A stretch of DNA of 64,000 nucleotides from Planococcus ruber. GTDB lineage: Bacteria > Bacillota > Bacilli > Bacillales_A > Planococcaceae. Each line of letters opens with the position of its first letter. Position 1 is the first letter of the stretch. A model generated the notes under the pieces. It saw nothing but the letters and a program-made list of their open reading frames with translations, had not been told where the DNA came from and ran no database searches. Location: contig NZ_JALHAG010000004.1 in assembly GCF_022819085.1 (NCBI RefSeq), forward strand, positions 124,001 to 188,000, written 5' to 3'. A program made the position numbers and the translations under genes. Of the stretch, positions 31,696 to 40,636 are shown in pieces.

Positions 31696-34056
31696 TTGAT
31701 CGCTGAACGCGCATTGAGAACACTAGAATATTATAAAATCCGCGAAGAAGTGGCACGTTTCTGCACTTCATCGCTTGGGAAAGCCCATATTGAAAAATTG
31801 CTGCCGTCGACGGATATCGATGAAGTCAACCGATTATTGGAACAGATGGACGAAGGGGCAAGCATCTTGCGCGTAAAAGGGAATGTGCCAATGGGCGGCA
31901 TTTTCGACATCCGCATGCATGCAAAACGCGCACAAATCGGCGGAAGCTTAAGCCCGATGGAATTGATGGAAGTGTCATCGACCATCCGGGCGAGCCGCAT
32001 TCTCCGCCAGTTTTTTGAAGGCATTCGGGAAGAAGAGACGATCCAAATCCCTCTTTTCCTGGAAATGAAAGAATCAATGCCGATCTTGACGCAGCTCGAA
32101 CACGATATCAATATGTGCATCGATGACAACGGCGGTGTTTTGGACAGTGCGAGTTCCGCACTTCGCACCATCCGCCAGCAGCTCCGTGCGCAGGAAAGCC
32201 GCGTACGCGAACGGCTGGAAAGCTTGGTCCGCGGAAAAAATGCCTCGAAAATGCTGTCAGATTCCATTGTGACGATCCGCAATGACCGCTTTGTTATCCC
32301 GGTCAAGCAGGAATACCGGAGCCATTACGGCGGCATCGTGCATGACCAATCATCTTCCGGCCAGACTCTTTTCATCGAACCGGATGCAGTTGTCCAAGCA
32401 AACAACGAAGTTCGCCGATTGAAGATGAAAGAAAAAGAAGAGATCGACCGCATTCTCCAAATGCTTTCTGCTCAGGTGCAGGAAGTGGCGCACGAATTGT
32501 TCTTATTGGTTGAAGTGCTTGGAGAAATCGATATGATTTTTGCGAAAGCGAAATACGGTGCAGCCAATAAATGCTCGAAACCGGAAATGAATACAGAAGG
32601 CTATATCAATTTGAAAAAAGCACGTCATCCGCTCATTCCAATTGACGAAGTGGTGCCGAATGACATCGAATTCGGGCGCGATATTACAGCAATCGTTATT
32701 ACCGGACCGAATACCGGCGGGAAAACGGTGACGTTGAAAACCGTTGGGCTAAGCACCTTGATGGCACAATCGGGCTTGCCGGTTCCAGCACTTGAAGGAT
32801 CGGAACTAGCGGTGTTTGATCAAGTGTTTGCCGATATCGGCGATGAGCAGTCGATTGAACAGAGCTTAAGTACGTTCTCTTCCCATATGGTCAATATCGT
32901 GGATATCTTAACGAAATTCGACGAGAACTCCCTGGTCATTTTTGATGAGTTGGGGGCAGGGACCGATCCGCAGGAAGGGGCAGCGCTGGCGATTTCTTTA
33001 CTGGATGAAGTGCATGGCCGCGGTGCGAGAGTCATCGCGACGACCCACTATCCGGAATTGAAGGCGTACGGCTATAACCGTCCAGGTGTGGCCAATGCCA
33101 GCGTGGAGTTTAATGTGGAAACGTTGAGCCCGACTTACCGGCTGTTGATTGGCGTTCCCGGACGAAGCAATGCGTTTGAAATTTCCAAGCGCCTTGGTCT
33201 CCCGGAGCATATTATCAGCCATGCGAAAAGTTTTACTGGCACGGACCGGCGTGAAGTGGATTCCATGATTGCATCACTTGAAACGAGCCGCAGAGAAGCC
33301 GAGAAAGATGCGGAACGTTCTAGTGAAGTGCTGGAAGAATCCGAACGCTTGAAAAAGGAACTGGAAAATCAGTTGAAGGAATACGAAGAGCAAAAAGAGA
33401 AGCTGCAGGAAAAGGCAAAAGAAAAAGCACGGAAAATTGTGGAACAAGCAACCCGTGAAGCCGAAAGCGTCATGTCTGAACTCCGCAAAATGCAGATGGA
33501 CCAAGCTTCTTCAGTAAAAGAACATCAGTTGATCGATGCGAAAAAACGTCTCGAGGCAGCAATGCCGGAAAACCGCGTTTTGAAACGAGCGGCGAAAGCG
33601 AACCAAGTGAAGCCCTTGAAACCGAATGATGAAGTCAAAGTGATTTCATTCGGACAAAAAGGAACTTTGATCGAAAAAGTATCCAAGGACGAATGGATTG
33701 TCCAGATCGGCATTTTGAAAATGAAGCTGCCGGAATCTGATCTGTCGTATACGAAACCGGAAAAACAAAAAGAGACAAGAGCCATGGCAACCTTGTCGAA
33801 TCGGGACAGCCATGTGAAATTGGAACTCGACTTGCGCGGAGAACGCTATGAAGATGCCCTTGTCCGTGTTGAAAAGTATATCGATGATGCGTTACTATCT
33901 AATTACCATCAAGTTTCAATCATTCACGGCAAAGGAACCGGTGCGCTGCGCACAGGGGTCCAGCAATATTTGAAGAAACATCCGAGAGTTAAAAGCTATC
34001 GCTTCGGGGAAGCAGGGGAAGGCGGCTCTGGTGTTACAGTCGCAGAGCTAAAGTGA
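31696..34056 (+). CDS. mutS2: MutS2 family ATPase/endonuclease
   Basis: In Firmicutes MutS2 acts on colliding ribosomes and recombination intermediates, not in mismatch repair. I start at TTG 31696, with AGGAGGTG (31682-31689) upstream; this gives 786 residues, like B. subtilis MutSB (785). Features: the MutS core and clamp, Walker [10 protein letters not shown] near 338, Walker [26 protein letters not shown], a long coiled coil (about 515-615), and a C-terminal Smr domain with [12 protein letters not shown] and [14 protein letters not shown] at 31687 lies inside the ribosome site and is unlikely. Confidence 0.95.
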   Translation: MIAERALRTLEYYKIREEVARFCTSSLGKAHIEKLLPSTDIDEVNRLLEQMDEGASILRVKGNVPMGGIFDIRMHAKRAQIGGSLSPMELMEVSSTIRASRILRQFFEGIREEETIQIPLFLEMKESMPILTQLEHDINMCIDDNGGVLDSASSALRTIRQQLRAQESRVRERLESLVRGKNASKMLSDSIVTIRNDRFVIPVKQEYRSHYGGIVHDQSSSGQTLFIEPDAVVQANNEVRRLKMKEKEEIDRILQMLSAQVQEVAHELFLLVEVLGEIDMIFAKAKYGAANKCSKPEMNTEGYINLKKARHPLIPIDEVVPNDIEFGRDITAIVITGPNTGGKTVTLKTVGLSTLMAQSGLPVPALEGSELAVFDQVFADIGDEQSIEQSLSTFSSHMVNIVDILTKFDENSLVIFDELGAGTDPQEGAALAISLLDEVHGRGARVIATTHYPELKAYGYNRPGVANASVEFNVETLSPTYRLLIGVPGRSNAFEISKRLGLPEHIISHAKSFTGTDRREVDSMIASLETSRREAEKDAERSSEVLEESERLKKELENQLKEYEEQKEKLQEKAKEKARKIVEQATREAESVMSELRKMQMDQASSVKEHQLIDAKKRLEAAMPENRVLKRAAKANQVKPLKPNDEVKVISFGQKGTLIEKVSKDEWIVQIGILKMKLPESDLSYTKPEKQKETRAMATLSNRDSHVKLELDLRGERYEDALVRVEKYIDDALLSNYHQVSIIHGKGTGALRTGVQQYLKKHPRVKSYRFGEAGEGGSGVTVAELK

Positions 34057-34078
34057 TTTCGTATAGGGGAGAATAGAC

Positions 34079-34492
34079 ATGTCAGAGACTGGGTTTTGGA
34101 CACATCCGTTAGTGGAAACGGCGGGATATTTCAGCGTTGTCGTTTTATGTTTAATCGTCGCCATGGTGATTTTTGAATTGGTGACGAAGTATAAAAACTG
34201 GGAAGAAATCAAAAAAGGAAATTTAGCGGTAGCAATGGCTACCGGCGGGAAAATTTTCGGCGTCACGAATATTTTCCGCTTTTCCATCGAACGCCATAAT
34301 ACCTTGCTGGAAATGATCGGCTGGGGATTGTATGGGTTTGCTTTATTGATTTTTGCTTATCTTTTATTTGAGTTTCTGACTCCGAAATTCAAAGTGGATG
34401 AAGAAATTGAAAATGACAACCGTTCCGTCGGCTTCGTCTCGTTGACCATCTCAGTCGGCCTGTCTTTCGTCATCGGTGCAAGTATTTCTTAG
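34079..34492 (+). CDS. DUF350 membrane protein (YshE-like)
   Basis: A 137-residue protein with four hydrophobic segments: about 14-36, 48-62, 78-101 and 119-136. GNLAVAMATGGKIFG is the DUF350 signature. The function of the family is unknown. It follows mutS2 by 22 nt as yshE does in B. subtilis, and a 26-residue membrane peptide follows 12 nt later. Confidence 0.85.
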   Translation: MSETGFWTHPLVETAGYFSVVVLCLIVAMVIFELVTKYKNWEEIKKGNLAVAMATGGKIFGVTNIFRFSIERHNTLLEMIGWGLYGFALLIFAYLLFEFLTPKFKVDEEIENDNRSVGFVSLTISVGLSFVIGASIS

Positions 34493-34504
34493 GAGTTGTA
34501 AATT

Positions 34505-34585
34505 ATGGAGAACCTGATCAAGATCCTATTTGTATGCTGTGCATTATTCATCATCGTAGGAATCGTTTTTCTGTTTATTATCTAA
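34505..34585 (+). CDS. Small membrane protein, 26 residues
   Basis: ATG 34505 to TAA 34585 encodes MENLIKILFVCCALFIIVGI followed by VFLFII, one transmembrane helix with two adjacent cysteines. AGGAG (34492-34496) lies 8 nt upstream, overlapping the yshE-like stop, and a terminator follows at once. It is too short for usual gene callers. I know no family. The ribosome site, the position between gene and terminator and the clean hydrophobic pattern argue that it is translated. Confidence 0.6.
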   Translation: MENLIKILFVCCALFIIVGIVFLFII

Positions 34586-34590
34586 ATCTG

Positions 34591-34622
34591 AGCAGTCGGC
34601 CGAAAAGGCAGGCTGCTTTTTT
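34591..34622 (+). terminator. Intrinsic terminator of the polX-mutS2-yshE unit
   Basis: AGCAGTCGGCC (34591-34601) pairs with GGCAGGCTGCT (34607-34617), with one mismatch and one wobble, ending in T's. Confidence 0.85.
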
Positions 34623-34639
34623 CTTGGATTTATTTGCTG

Positions 34640-34668
34640 TTGAAAGCGTTATCATTTACAGATATAAT
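34640..34668 (+). promoter_or_regulatory. lcfA promoter with overlapping cre site
   Basis: TTGAAA (34640-34645), a 17-bp spacer and TATAAT (34663-34668) form a near-consensus promoter. TTGAAAGCGTTATC (34640-34653) matches the CcpA cre consensus WTGAAARCGYTTWN at all but one position and overlaps the -35. Catabolite repression of fatty acid degradation is expected, as in B. subtilis lcfA. Confidence 0.75.
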
Positions 34669-34718
34669 TAAAAATAGGAATATTCACACGATTTGAAAAT
34701 CAAAAGGAGGAAAAAAGA

Positions 34719-36410
34719 ATGACAGAAAAGCCATGGCTTGCCCATTATCCGCCTGAAGTCCCAAAAACTTTGGACTACAAAAGTATGCCGGTGCAGGAAT
34801 ATCTGACACATGCTTATGAACAATTTCCAAAGAAAACGGCCATCCATTTCATGGGAAGAGATGTGAGTTACGAAGAGCTTTATGATTCCTCGATGAAATT
34901 TGCCAATTATTTGCAAGGTCTTGGCATCCAAAAAGGCGACCGGGTGTCCGTCATGCTGCCGAATTGTCCGCAGGCCGTGATCAGTTTCTACGGGATTCTA
35001 TATGCTGGCGGGGTAGTGGTGATGACGAATCCGCTATACACAGAACGGGAAATCGCATACCAAATGAACGACTCCGGTGCAAAAGCCATCGTTTCTTTGG
35101 ATATTCTCTTCCCCCGAATTTCAAAAGTTGTGAAAGATACAAAACTGGAAAACGTCATTATTACTGGAGTCAAAGACTATCTTCCGTTCCCGAAAAATAT
35201 GATTTACCCATTTATCCAGAAACGCCAAACTGGGTTATCGGTGAAAGTGGAGCATCGCGGCGTCAATCATTTGTTTACAGAAGTGATGAAGACCGCATCT
35301 AAAGAAGTTGAAGCTGCTGAATTTGACTTCAACGAAGATCTTGCGCTGCTTCAATATACAGGGGGGACAACGGGCTCGCCTAAAGGGGTTATGCTGACGC
35401 ATAAAAACTTGATTTCGAATGCGACGATGTGCGATACATGGCTCTATAAATGCAAAAGGGGCGAAGAAACGGTTCTTGGCATCATTCCGCTATTCCATGT
35501 TTATGGTTTAACGACGGTGCTGATCCTTTCCGTCATGCAAGGAAACCGAATGGTGCTGCTGCCGAAATTTGACGCAGAAACGGCACTTAAAACGATCAAC
35601 AAACAAAAGCCGACTTTATTCCCTGGCGCTCCTACGCTTTATATCGGCCTGATGAACCATCCGGATATCGGAAAATACGATTTGTCTTCTATTGAAGCCA
35701 GTCTGAGCGGGTCTGCACCACTGCCGGTTGATGTACAGGAGAAATTCGAGAAAATTACTGGAGGCAAACTGGTGGAAGGCTACGGCTTAACCGAAACGTC
35801 GCCGGTTACCCACTCGAACCTGATTTGGGGAGAACGCGTCAAAGGGTCGATCGGATTCCCGTACCCTGATACGGACTGTAAAATTTTCCTTCCTGGAACG
35901 ACGGATGAGGTGCCGGCAGGAGAAATTGGAGAAATTGCGATTTCGGGTCCGCAAGTGATGAAAGGCTATTGGAACCGGCCCGATGATACCGCTGCGACGA
36001 TTGTCAACGGCTGGCTGCTGACAGGAGATCTCGGCTATATGGATGAAGACGGCCATTTCTTTATCGTCGACCGCAAAAAAGACATGATCATTGCAGGCGG
36101 ATTCAATATCTACCCGCGTGAAATCGAAGAAGTCCTTTATGAGCACGAAGCGGTACAAGAATGTGTCGTAGCCGGAATCCCGGATCCATACCGCGGTGAA
36201 ACAGTAAAGGCTTACATTGTGCAAAAAGAAGGGTATACTGTTTCTGAGGAAGAGTTCAATAAATACTGCCGTGAACATTTGGCAGCATTCAAAGTTCCGC
36301 GCGTCTATGAATTCCGCAAAGAGCTTCCCAAAACTGCAGTCGGAAAAATCCTCCGCCGTTCATTAGTGGACGAAGAAGTCGCGAAGCAAAATGAAGCGGT
36401 GCCTTCTTAA
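34719..36410 (+). CDS. lcfA: Long-chain fatty acid-CoA ligase
   Basis: It activates fatty acids with ATP and CoA for beta-oxidation. The 563-residue protein of the acyl-adenylate family has the AMP-binding motif YTGGTTGSPKGVMLTHKN (about 210-227), GYGLTETSPV (about 354) and TGDLGYMDEDGHFFIVDRKK (about 434-453), and a C-terminal lysine in TAVGKILRR. AAAGGAGG precedes the ATG. The order lcfA-fadR-enoyl-CoA hydratase-etfB-etfA is that of the B. subtilis lcfA operon. Confidence 0.95.
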   Translation: MTEKPWLAHYPPEVPKTLDYKSMPVQEYLTHAYEQFPKKTAIHFMGRDVSYEELYDSSMKFANYLQGLGIQKGDRVSVMLPNCPQAVISFYGILYAGGVVVMTNPLYTEREIAYQMNDSGAKAIVSLDILFPRISKVVKDTKLENVIITGVKDYLPFPKNMIYPFIQKRQTGLSVKVEHRGVNHLFTEVMKTASKEVEAAEFDFNEDLALLQYTGGTTGSPKGVMLTHKNLISNATMCDTWLYKCKRGEETVLGIIPLFHVYGLTTVLILSVMQGNRMVLLPKFDAETALKTINKQKPTLFPGAPTLYIGLMNHPDIGKYDLSSIEASLSGSAPLPVDVQEKFEKITGGKLVEGYGLTETSPVTHSNLIWGERVKGSIGFPYPDTDCKIFLPGTTDEVPAGEIGEIAISGPQVMKGYWNRPDDTAATIVNGWLLTGDLGYMDEDGHFFIVDRKKDMIIAGGFNIYPREIEEVLYEHEAVQECVVAGIPDPYRGETVKAYIVQKEGYTVSEEEFNKYCREHLAAFKVPRVYEFRKELPKTAVGKILRRSLVDEEVAKQNEAVPS

Positions 36411-36469
36411 ATTGGCAGGAAAGAGCCAACCACTAACGCCGTCATAACGAAGCTAGCGCTGATAAAAGC

Positions 36470-36498
36470 TTGACACTTTAATAAATAGCCTATAATAT
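36470..36498 (+). promoter_or_regulatory. fadR promoter
   Basis: TTGACA (36470-36475) is followed by TATAAT (36491-36496; spacer 15) or TAATAT (36493-36498; spacer 17). It lies after lcfA, so fadR and the downstream genes have their own start. Confidence 0.7.
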
Positions 36499-36530
36499 GA
36501 AAATATGAATGAAGCGCCATTCATATTTTC
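36499..36530 (+). promoter_or_regulatory. FadR operator
   Basis: TGAATGAAGCGCCATTCA (36506-36523) matches the B. subtilis FadR box TGAATGANTANTCATTCA apart from its centre and one arm position. It sits inside a larger perfect palindrome with 13-bp arms (36499-36511 and 36518-36530) just after the -10. Long-chain acyl-CoA should release the repressor. Confidence 0.85.
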
Positions 36531-36554
36531 ATATTTTTTTTGGGTGGTGATGAT

Positions 36555-37139
36555 TTGGTAAAAAAGGATAAGCCAAAATACAAACAGATCATAGATGCTG
36601 CAGTTGTGGTAATTGCAGAAAATGGCTATCATCAAGCGCAAGTATCTAAAATTGCGAAGCAGGCTGGGGTAGCTGACGGCACCATCTACCTTTATTTCAA
36701 AAACAAAGAAGATATACTGATTTCCGTTTTTGAAGAAAAGATGGCGGTGTTTGTGGAGAAGCTCGAACAGATCTTGGTTCGCGATATTCCGGCAGTGGAT
36801 AAATTAGGTTTGATGATTGAAAGCCATTTTAGTCTGCTGGCAAGTGATCTGCATCTCGCCATTGTGACCCAATTGGAACTCAGACAATCGAACACCGAGA
36901 TTCGAATGAAAATAAATGGCGTGTTAAGAGGATATTTATTGCTGCTCGACAAGATCCTGGTCAAAGGAATGGAAGACGGAGAATTCGATGAAAAAATGGA
37001 TATCCGTTTAGCCCGTCAAATGGTTTTTGGTACAATGGATGAGACCATCACCACTTGGGTGATGAACGATCATAAATATGATTTAGTCGAATTGGCGCCA
37101 AAAGTCCACCGTCTCTTGATGAAGGGGATTCGCGCTTAG
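36555..37139 (+). CDS. fadR: FadR, TetR-family repressor of fatty acid degradation
   Basis: A repressor of beta-oxidation genes, released by long-chain acyl-CoA. The start is TTG 36555 ([17 protein letters not shown]), with GGTGGTGAT just upstream, giving 194 residues, the same as B. subtilis FadR. The TetR helix-turn-helix is at about 27-50 ([20 protein letters not shown]). A palindromic FadR box lies between its promoter and start, so it controls itself and the following enoyl-CoA hydratase and etf genes. Confidence 0.93.
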   Translation: MVKKDKPKYKQIIDAAVVVIAENGYHQAQVSKIAKQAGVADGTIYLYFKNKEDILISVFEEKMAVFVEKLEQILVRDIPAVDKLGLMIESHFSLLASDLHLAIVTQLELRQSNTEIRMKINGVLRGYLLLLDKILVKGMEDGEFDEKMDIRLARQMVFGTMDETITTWVMNDHKYDLVELAPKVHRLLMKGIRA

Positions 37140-37155
37140 GGAAGGGGTTCGTCGA

Positions 37156-37929
37156 ATGGAATTTATCAGTTGGAAAAAAGAAGACGGCGTTGCGGTTGCA
37201 ACAATCAATCGTCCGCCGGCAAACGCTTTGTCTCGTGCACTGATCATGGAAGTGAACAGTCTGCTGGATGAAGTGGAACATGATGAAGAAGTCCGTGCAA
37301 TCGTCTTGCATGGCGAAGGAAGATTCTTTTCTGCAGGAGCGGATATCAAAGAATTTACAGAAGTAACCAGCGGCGAAGAATTTTCAAAACTGGCAGCAAG
37401 CGGACAAGCTGTGTTCGAACGCGTGGAAACTTTTCATAAACCGGTGATTGCAGCCATCCATGGAGCGGCTCTAGGCGGCGGTTTGGAATTGGCAATGAGC
37501 TGCCATATGCGTTTTGTATCTGAAAATGCTAAACTAGGATTGCCGGAGCTTCAGCTTGGTTTGATTCCGGGATTTGCTGGAACGCAGCGTTTGCCTAGAT
37601 ACGTAGGCGTCGCAAAAGCAGCAGAAATGCTTTTGACAAGCGATCCGATTACTGGAGCGGAAGCAGCCCAGCTGGGATTAGCCAACCGGGCTTATGCAGA
37701 AGCAGACTTACTTTCGGAAACGCTTTCAATTGCAAAGAAAATTGCGAAGAAAAGTCCAGTTTCTGTTAAAGCGGCCATTGATATGCTGCAGTATTCGAAG
37801 TCTGCGAGCTACCATGAAGGCGTAAAAGCAGAAGCGGCTTCTTTTGGAACAGTTTTCGTTTCAGAAGATGCAAAAGAAGGCATCCAGGCATTCCTGGAAA
37901 AACGCGAAGCACACTTTAAAGGGAAATAA
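37156..37929 (+). CDS. Enoyl-CoA hydratase
   Basis: It hydrates trans-2-enoyl-CoA in beta-oxidation. The 257-residue crotonase-fold protein has the oxyanion-hole segments [13 protein letters not shown] (about 56-68) and [15 protein letters not shown] (about 102-116), and the acidic catalytic region [18 protein letters not shown] (about 132-149). It is the counterpart of the gene named fadB in the B. subtilis lcfA operon. It follows fadR after 16 nt with GGAAGGGG as ribosome site. Confidence 0.92.
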   Translation: MEFISWKKEDGVAVATINRPPANALSRALIMEVNSLLDEVEHDEEVRAIVLHGEGRFFSAGADIKEFTEVTSGEEFSKLAASGQAVFERVETFHKPVIAAIHGAALGGGLELAMSCHMRFVSENAKLGLPELQLGLIPGFAGTQRLPRYVGVAKAAEMLLTSDPITGAEAAQLGLANRAYAEADLLSETLSIAKKIAKKSPVSVKAAIDMLQYSKSASYHEGVKAEAASFGTVFVSEDAKEGIQAFLEKREAHFKGK

Positions 37930-37949
37930 TACTTGGGAGGTTTACGTTC

Positions 37950-38723
37950 ATGAACATTTATGTATTGGTAAAACGTACTTTTGACACAGAAGAAAAATTA
38001 GTCATCTCTGGTGGCAAAATCCAGGACGACGGCGCAGAATTCATCATTAATCCATATGATGAGTATGCGATTGAAGAAGCGATCACGGTTCGTGACGAAC
38101 ACGGCGGGGAAGTAACCGTTATCACAATCGGCGGAGAAGAAGCAGAGAAACAGCTTCGTACGGCGCTTGCGATGGGTGCGGATAAAGCAGTCTTGATCAA
38201 TACAGAAGACGATTTGGAAGAAATGGATGAGTTCACGACTTCCTACATATTAGCTGAATACTTAAAAGACAAAGAAGCAGACTTGATTTTAGCCGGGAAC
38301 GTAGCAATCGATGGCGGCTCTGGCCAAGTGGGGCCGCGCGTTGCTGATTTGCTTGACATCAACTACGTGACGACGATTACGAGCCTAAAAATCGATGGAT
38401 CCACTGTAACGATTGTAAGAGACATCGAAGGGGATGCAGAAGAGCTTGAAACGTCATTGCCATTGCTTGTAACAGCTCAGCAAGGTCTGAACGAACCTCG
38501 TTACCCATCACTTCCAGGGATCATGAAAGCGAAGAAAAAACCGCTTGAAGAGCTGGAGCTCGATGATTTGGATATCGAAGAAGATGATGTAGAAGCGAAA
38601 ACAGAAACAATCGAAATTTACTTGCCGCCGAAAAAAGAAGCTGGCCGCGTGCTAGAAGGCGATATTTCAGCACAAGTTTCGGAATTGGTCGGATTACTGC
38701 GCAACGAAGCGAAAGTTATCTAA
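37950..38723 (+). CDS. etfB: Electron transfer flavoprotein beta subunit
   Basis: With EtfA it carries electrons from acyl-CoA dehydrogenases to the respiratory chain. The 257-residue protein starts MNIYVLVKRTFDTEEKL and has the conserved INPYDEYAIEEAI, GADKAVLI, GNVAIDGGSGQVGPRVADLL and PRYPSLPGIMKAKKKPL (ETF beta signature). GGGAGG precedes the ATG. A deleted copy of the palindromic repeat lies in the 87-nt gap to etfA. Confidence 0.95.
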   Translation: MNIYVLVKRTFDTEEKLVISGGKIQDDGAEFIINPYDEYAIEEAITVRDEHGGEVTVITIGGEEAEKQLRTALAMGADKAVLINTEDDLEEMDEFTTSYILAEYLKDKEADLILAGNVAIDGGSGQVGPRVADLLDINYVTTITSLKIDGSTVTIVRDIEGDAEELETSLPLLVTAQQGLNEPRYPSLPGIMKAKKKPLEELELDDLDIEEDDVEAKTETIEIYLPPKKEAGRVLEGDISAQVSELVGLLRNEAKVI

Positions 38724-38728
38724 AATAA

Positions 38729-38757
38729 GAAAAGCGCAGGCAGCCGGAGTCTGAACA
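38729..38757 (+). repeat. Dispersed palindrome family, deleted copy (etfB-etfA gap)
   Basis: GAAAAGCGCAGGCAGC is joined directly to CGGAGTCTGAACA: the left and right ends of the full element without its middle. Confidence 0.65.
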
Positions 38758-38810
38758 CTAAAAATAACTGAACGATTAATTTTCATATCTACTTAGGGGG
38801 TAAACAGACT

Positions 38811-39776
38811 ATGTCGAAAAAAGTATTGGTATTAGGCGAAACGCGTGAAGGCGCATTGCGCAACGTAACGTTTGAAGCAATTGCCGCTGCGAAAAAAATC
38901 TCTGGCGGTGGAGAAGTAGTAGGCGTGTTGATCGGCGATTCAGTCGCTGACTTTGGCGCAGAACTGGTAAATTACGGAGCTGACCGTGTCATTACGGTGG
39001 AGCATCCTCATTTGAAATCCTACACTTCAGATGGCTATGGCCAAGCATTCATGGCTGTCATCGATCAAGAAAACCCGGAAGGCATCGTTTTCGGCCACAC
39101 AGCAGTCGGAAAAGACCTATCGCCTAAAATTGCATCGAAATTGCAGTCCGGTTTAATTTCGGATGTGACGAATATTGAAGGAGAAGGCGATGACGCTGTA
39201 TTTGTCCGTCCGATCTATTCAGGTAAAGCGTTCGAAAAAGTAAAATCAAAAGAAGGCCTTACATTTATCACAGTCCGTCCGAACAACATTACGCCACTAG
39301 CAAAAGAAGAGCGTTCAGGCGATATCAGTTCACTTTCAGTGGATATTACAAACTTGCGCACGATCATCAAAGACGTTGTCCGCAAATCAGCGGAAGGCGT
39401 TGACCTTTCAGAAGCGAAAGTGATCGTTGCCGGGGGACGCGGAGTGAAGAGCACAGAAGGCTTCGAGCCATTGCAGGAACTTGCGAACCTTCTTGGAGGG
39501 GCTGTAGGCGCTTCACGCGGAGCGTGTGATGCGGATTACTGCGATTATTCATTGCAGATCGGCCAAACAGGTAAAGTGGTAACGCCGGACCTTTACATCG
39601 CAGCTGGAATTTCAGGCGCGATCCAACACTTAGCAGGTATGTCCAACTCGAAAGTCATTGTTGCGATCAACAAAGACCCAGAAGCGAACATCTTCAAAGT
39701 TGCGGATTACGGCATTGTCGGAGACTTGTTCGAAGTCATCCCGATGCTGACAGAAGAATTCAAGAAAGTAATGTAA
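38811..39776 (+). CDS. etfA: Electron transfer flavoprotein alpha subunit
   Basis: The FAD-carrying subunit of ETF. The 321-residue protein has an N-terminal domain shared with EtfB and the C-terminal FAD domain with [13 protein letters not shown] (about 204-216), [15 protein letters not shown] (about 229-243), the signature [17 protein letters not shown] (about 263-279) and [28 protein letters not shown] precedes the ATG. It ends the fatty acid cluster; a full palindromic repeat and a terminator follow. Confidence 0.95.
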   Translation: MSKKVLVLGETREGALRNVTFEAIAAAKKISGGGEVVGVLIGDSVADFGAELVNYGADRVITVEHPHLKSYTSDGYGQAFMAVIDQENPEGIVFGHTAVGKDLSPKIASKLQSGLISDVTNIEGEGDDAVFVRPIYSGKAFEKVKSKEGLTFITVRPNNITPLAKEERSGDISSLSVDITNLRTIIKDVVRKSAEGVDLSEAKVIVAGGRGVKSTEGFEPLQELANLLGGAVGASRGACDADYCDYSLQIGQTGKVVTPDLYIAAGISGAIQHLAGMSNSKVIVAINKDPEANIFKVADYGIVGDLFEVIPMLTEEFKKVM

Positions 39777-39780
39777 GATA

Positions 39781-39899
39781 GAAAAGCGCAAGCGGGCGTT
39801 AAGCTCCGAAAGGCATAAGACAGAACAGCGAAGCGGCGCTCTTTGCCGCATAGCTGGACTGGCTTGTGTCCCGAGGACCTGCCCGCTGGATTCTGGACA
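39781..39899 (+). repeat. Dispersed imperfect palindrome, full copy 2 (after etfA)
   Basis: It starts GAAAAGCGCAAGCGGGC and ends GCCCGCTGGATTCTGGACA. GCGGGC/GCCCGC and GGCATAAG/CTTGTG(T)CC pair across the element, with GCGGC/GCCGC near the centre. It is related to the copies at 15775 and 47888. Confidence 0.85.
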
Positions 39900-39909
39900 A
39901 AGAAAAGCG

Positions 39910-39941
39910 ACGGCCCTTGCGATAGTGAGGGCCGTTTTTTT
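39910..39941 (+). terminator. Intrinsic terminator after etfA
   Basis: ACGGCCCT (39910-39917) pairs with AGGGCCGT (39928-39935), followed by seven T's. It lies behind the repeat element, about 135 nt after the etfA stop. Confidence 0.85.
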
Positions 39942-39956
39942 ATGGGCATTGCTGCG

Positions 39957-40055
39957 AACGCACCTCATTCTGGAAGTTCCACACCCCAAACCGGTTTTTC
40001 CGCACCTAAAATGGATATTTGCGCACCTAAATGCAAAATTTTCTCACCTCAGCAA
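39957..40055 (+). repeat. 21-bp tandem repeat array 4, variant core CGCACCTAAA
   Basis: Units begin at 39959 (CGCACCTCA), 39980 (CACACCCCA), 40001 (CGCACCTAAA), 40022 (CGCACCTAAA) and 40043 (CTCACCTCA), all exactly 21 bp apart. The period, orientation and the preceding TTCC/TTGC match the other arrays, but AAATAAA is replaced by CCTAAA. Confidence 0.75.
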
Positions 40056-40224
40056 TAATTTAATCTTATTAAACGAAAAAACAAAGCATCCTGTCGTCTT
40101 ATGGATTCGTCAGCTTTAAAACTGCGCTGCCGTTTAAAAATCCTCTATCCGGTTTTTCGTTTTATTCTTCCGCGTACGGGGTAGATAGGGAGTAGGCAAA
40201 TAAATAGCTACGGTTTTTAGGGCA

Positions 40225-40233
40225 TGCTATAAT
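40225..40233 (+). promoter_or_regulatory. trxA promoter, extended -10
   Basis: TGC followed by consensus TATAAT (40228-40233); no clear -35 hexamer. The 140 bp between the repeat array and this site hold nothing I recognise. Confidence 0.65.
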
Positions 40234-40272
40234 CTAGACATAGTTTGGTTACATTATAAGGAGGAATTATTC

Positions 40273-40587
40273 ATGGCAATAGTACACGGTACAGATTCAA
40301 ACTTTTCACAAGAAATCTCAGAAGGTTTAGTATTAGTAGATTTTTGGGCTACTTGGTGCGGGCCTTGTAAAATGATTGCTCCAGTTCTTGAAGAATTAGA
40401 CGCTGAAATGAGCGATAAAGTTAAAATCGTAAAAGTGGACGTGGATGAAAACCAAGAAACTGCTGGAAAATACGGCATCATGTCCATCCCGACTCTTCTA
40501 TTGATGAAAGACGGAGAAACAGTTGATAAAGTTGTTGGATTCAGACCAAAAGAAGCTTTGGCAGAATTAGTTAACCAACACGCATAA
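40273..40587 (+). CDS. trxA: Thioredoxin
   Basis: A general protein disulfide reductase. The 104-residue protein has the active site WATWCGPCK with Cys29 and Cys32, and the cis-proline segment SIPTLLLMK. AAGGAGG precedes the ATG. It lies between etfA and uvrC as in B. subtilis and is monocistronic with its own terminator. Confidence 0.97.
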   Translation: MAIVHGTDSNFSQEISEGLVLVDFWATWCGPCKMIAPVLEELDAEMSDKVKIVKVDVDENQETAGKYGIMSIPTLLLMKDGETVDKVVGFRPKEALAELVNQHA

Positions 40588-40592
40588 TTCTT

Positions 40593-40622
40593 AACCGGGT
40601 CCAGTGATGGCCCCGGTTTTTT
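40593..40622 (+). terminator. Intrinsic terminator after trxA
   Basis: AACCGGG (40593-40599) pairs with CCCGGTT (40612-40618), followed by T's. Confidence 0.8.
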
Positions 40623-40636
40623 AATAGGGTGAGAAA

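Noticed and set aside
39910-40058. Plus-strand ORF of 71 codons after etfA
   Set aside because: It runs through the repeat, terminator and 21-bp array; the repeated FxHLxxx peptide is a consequence of the array period.
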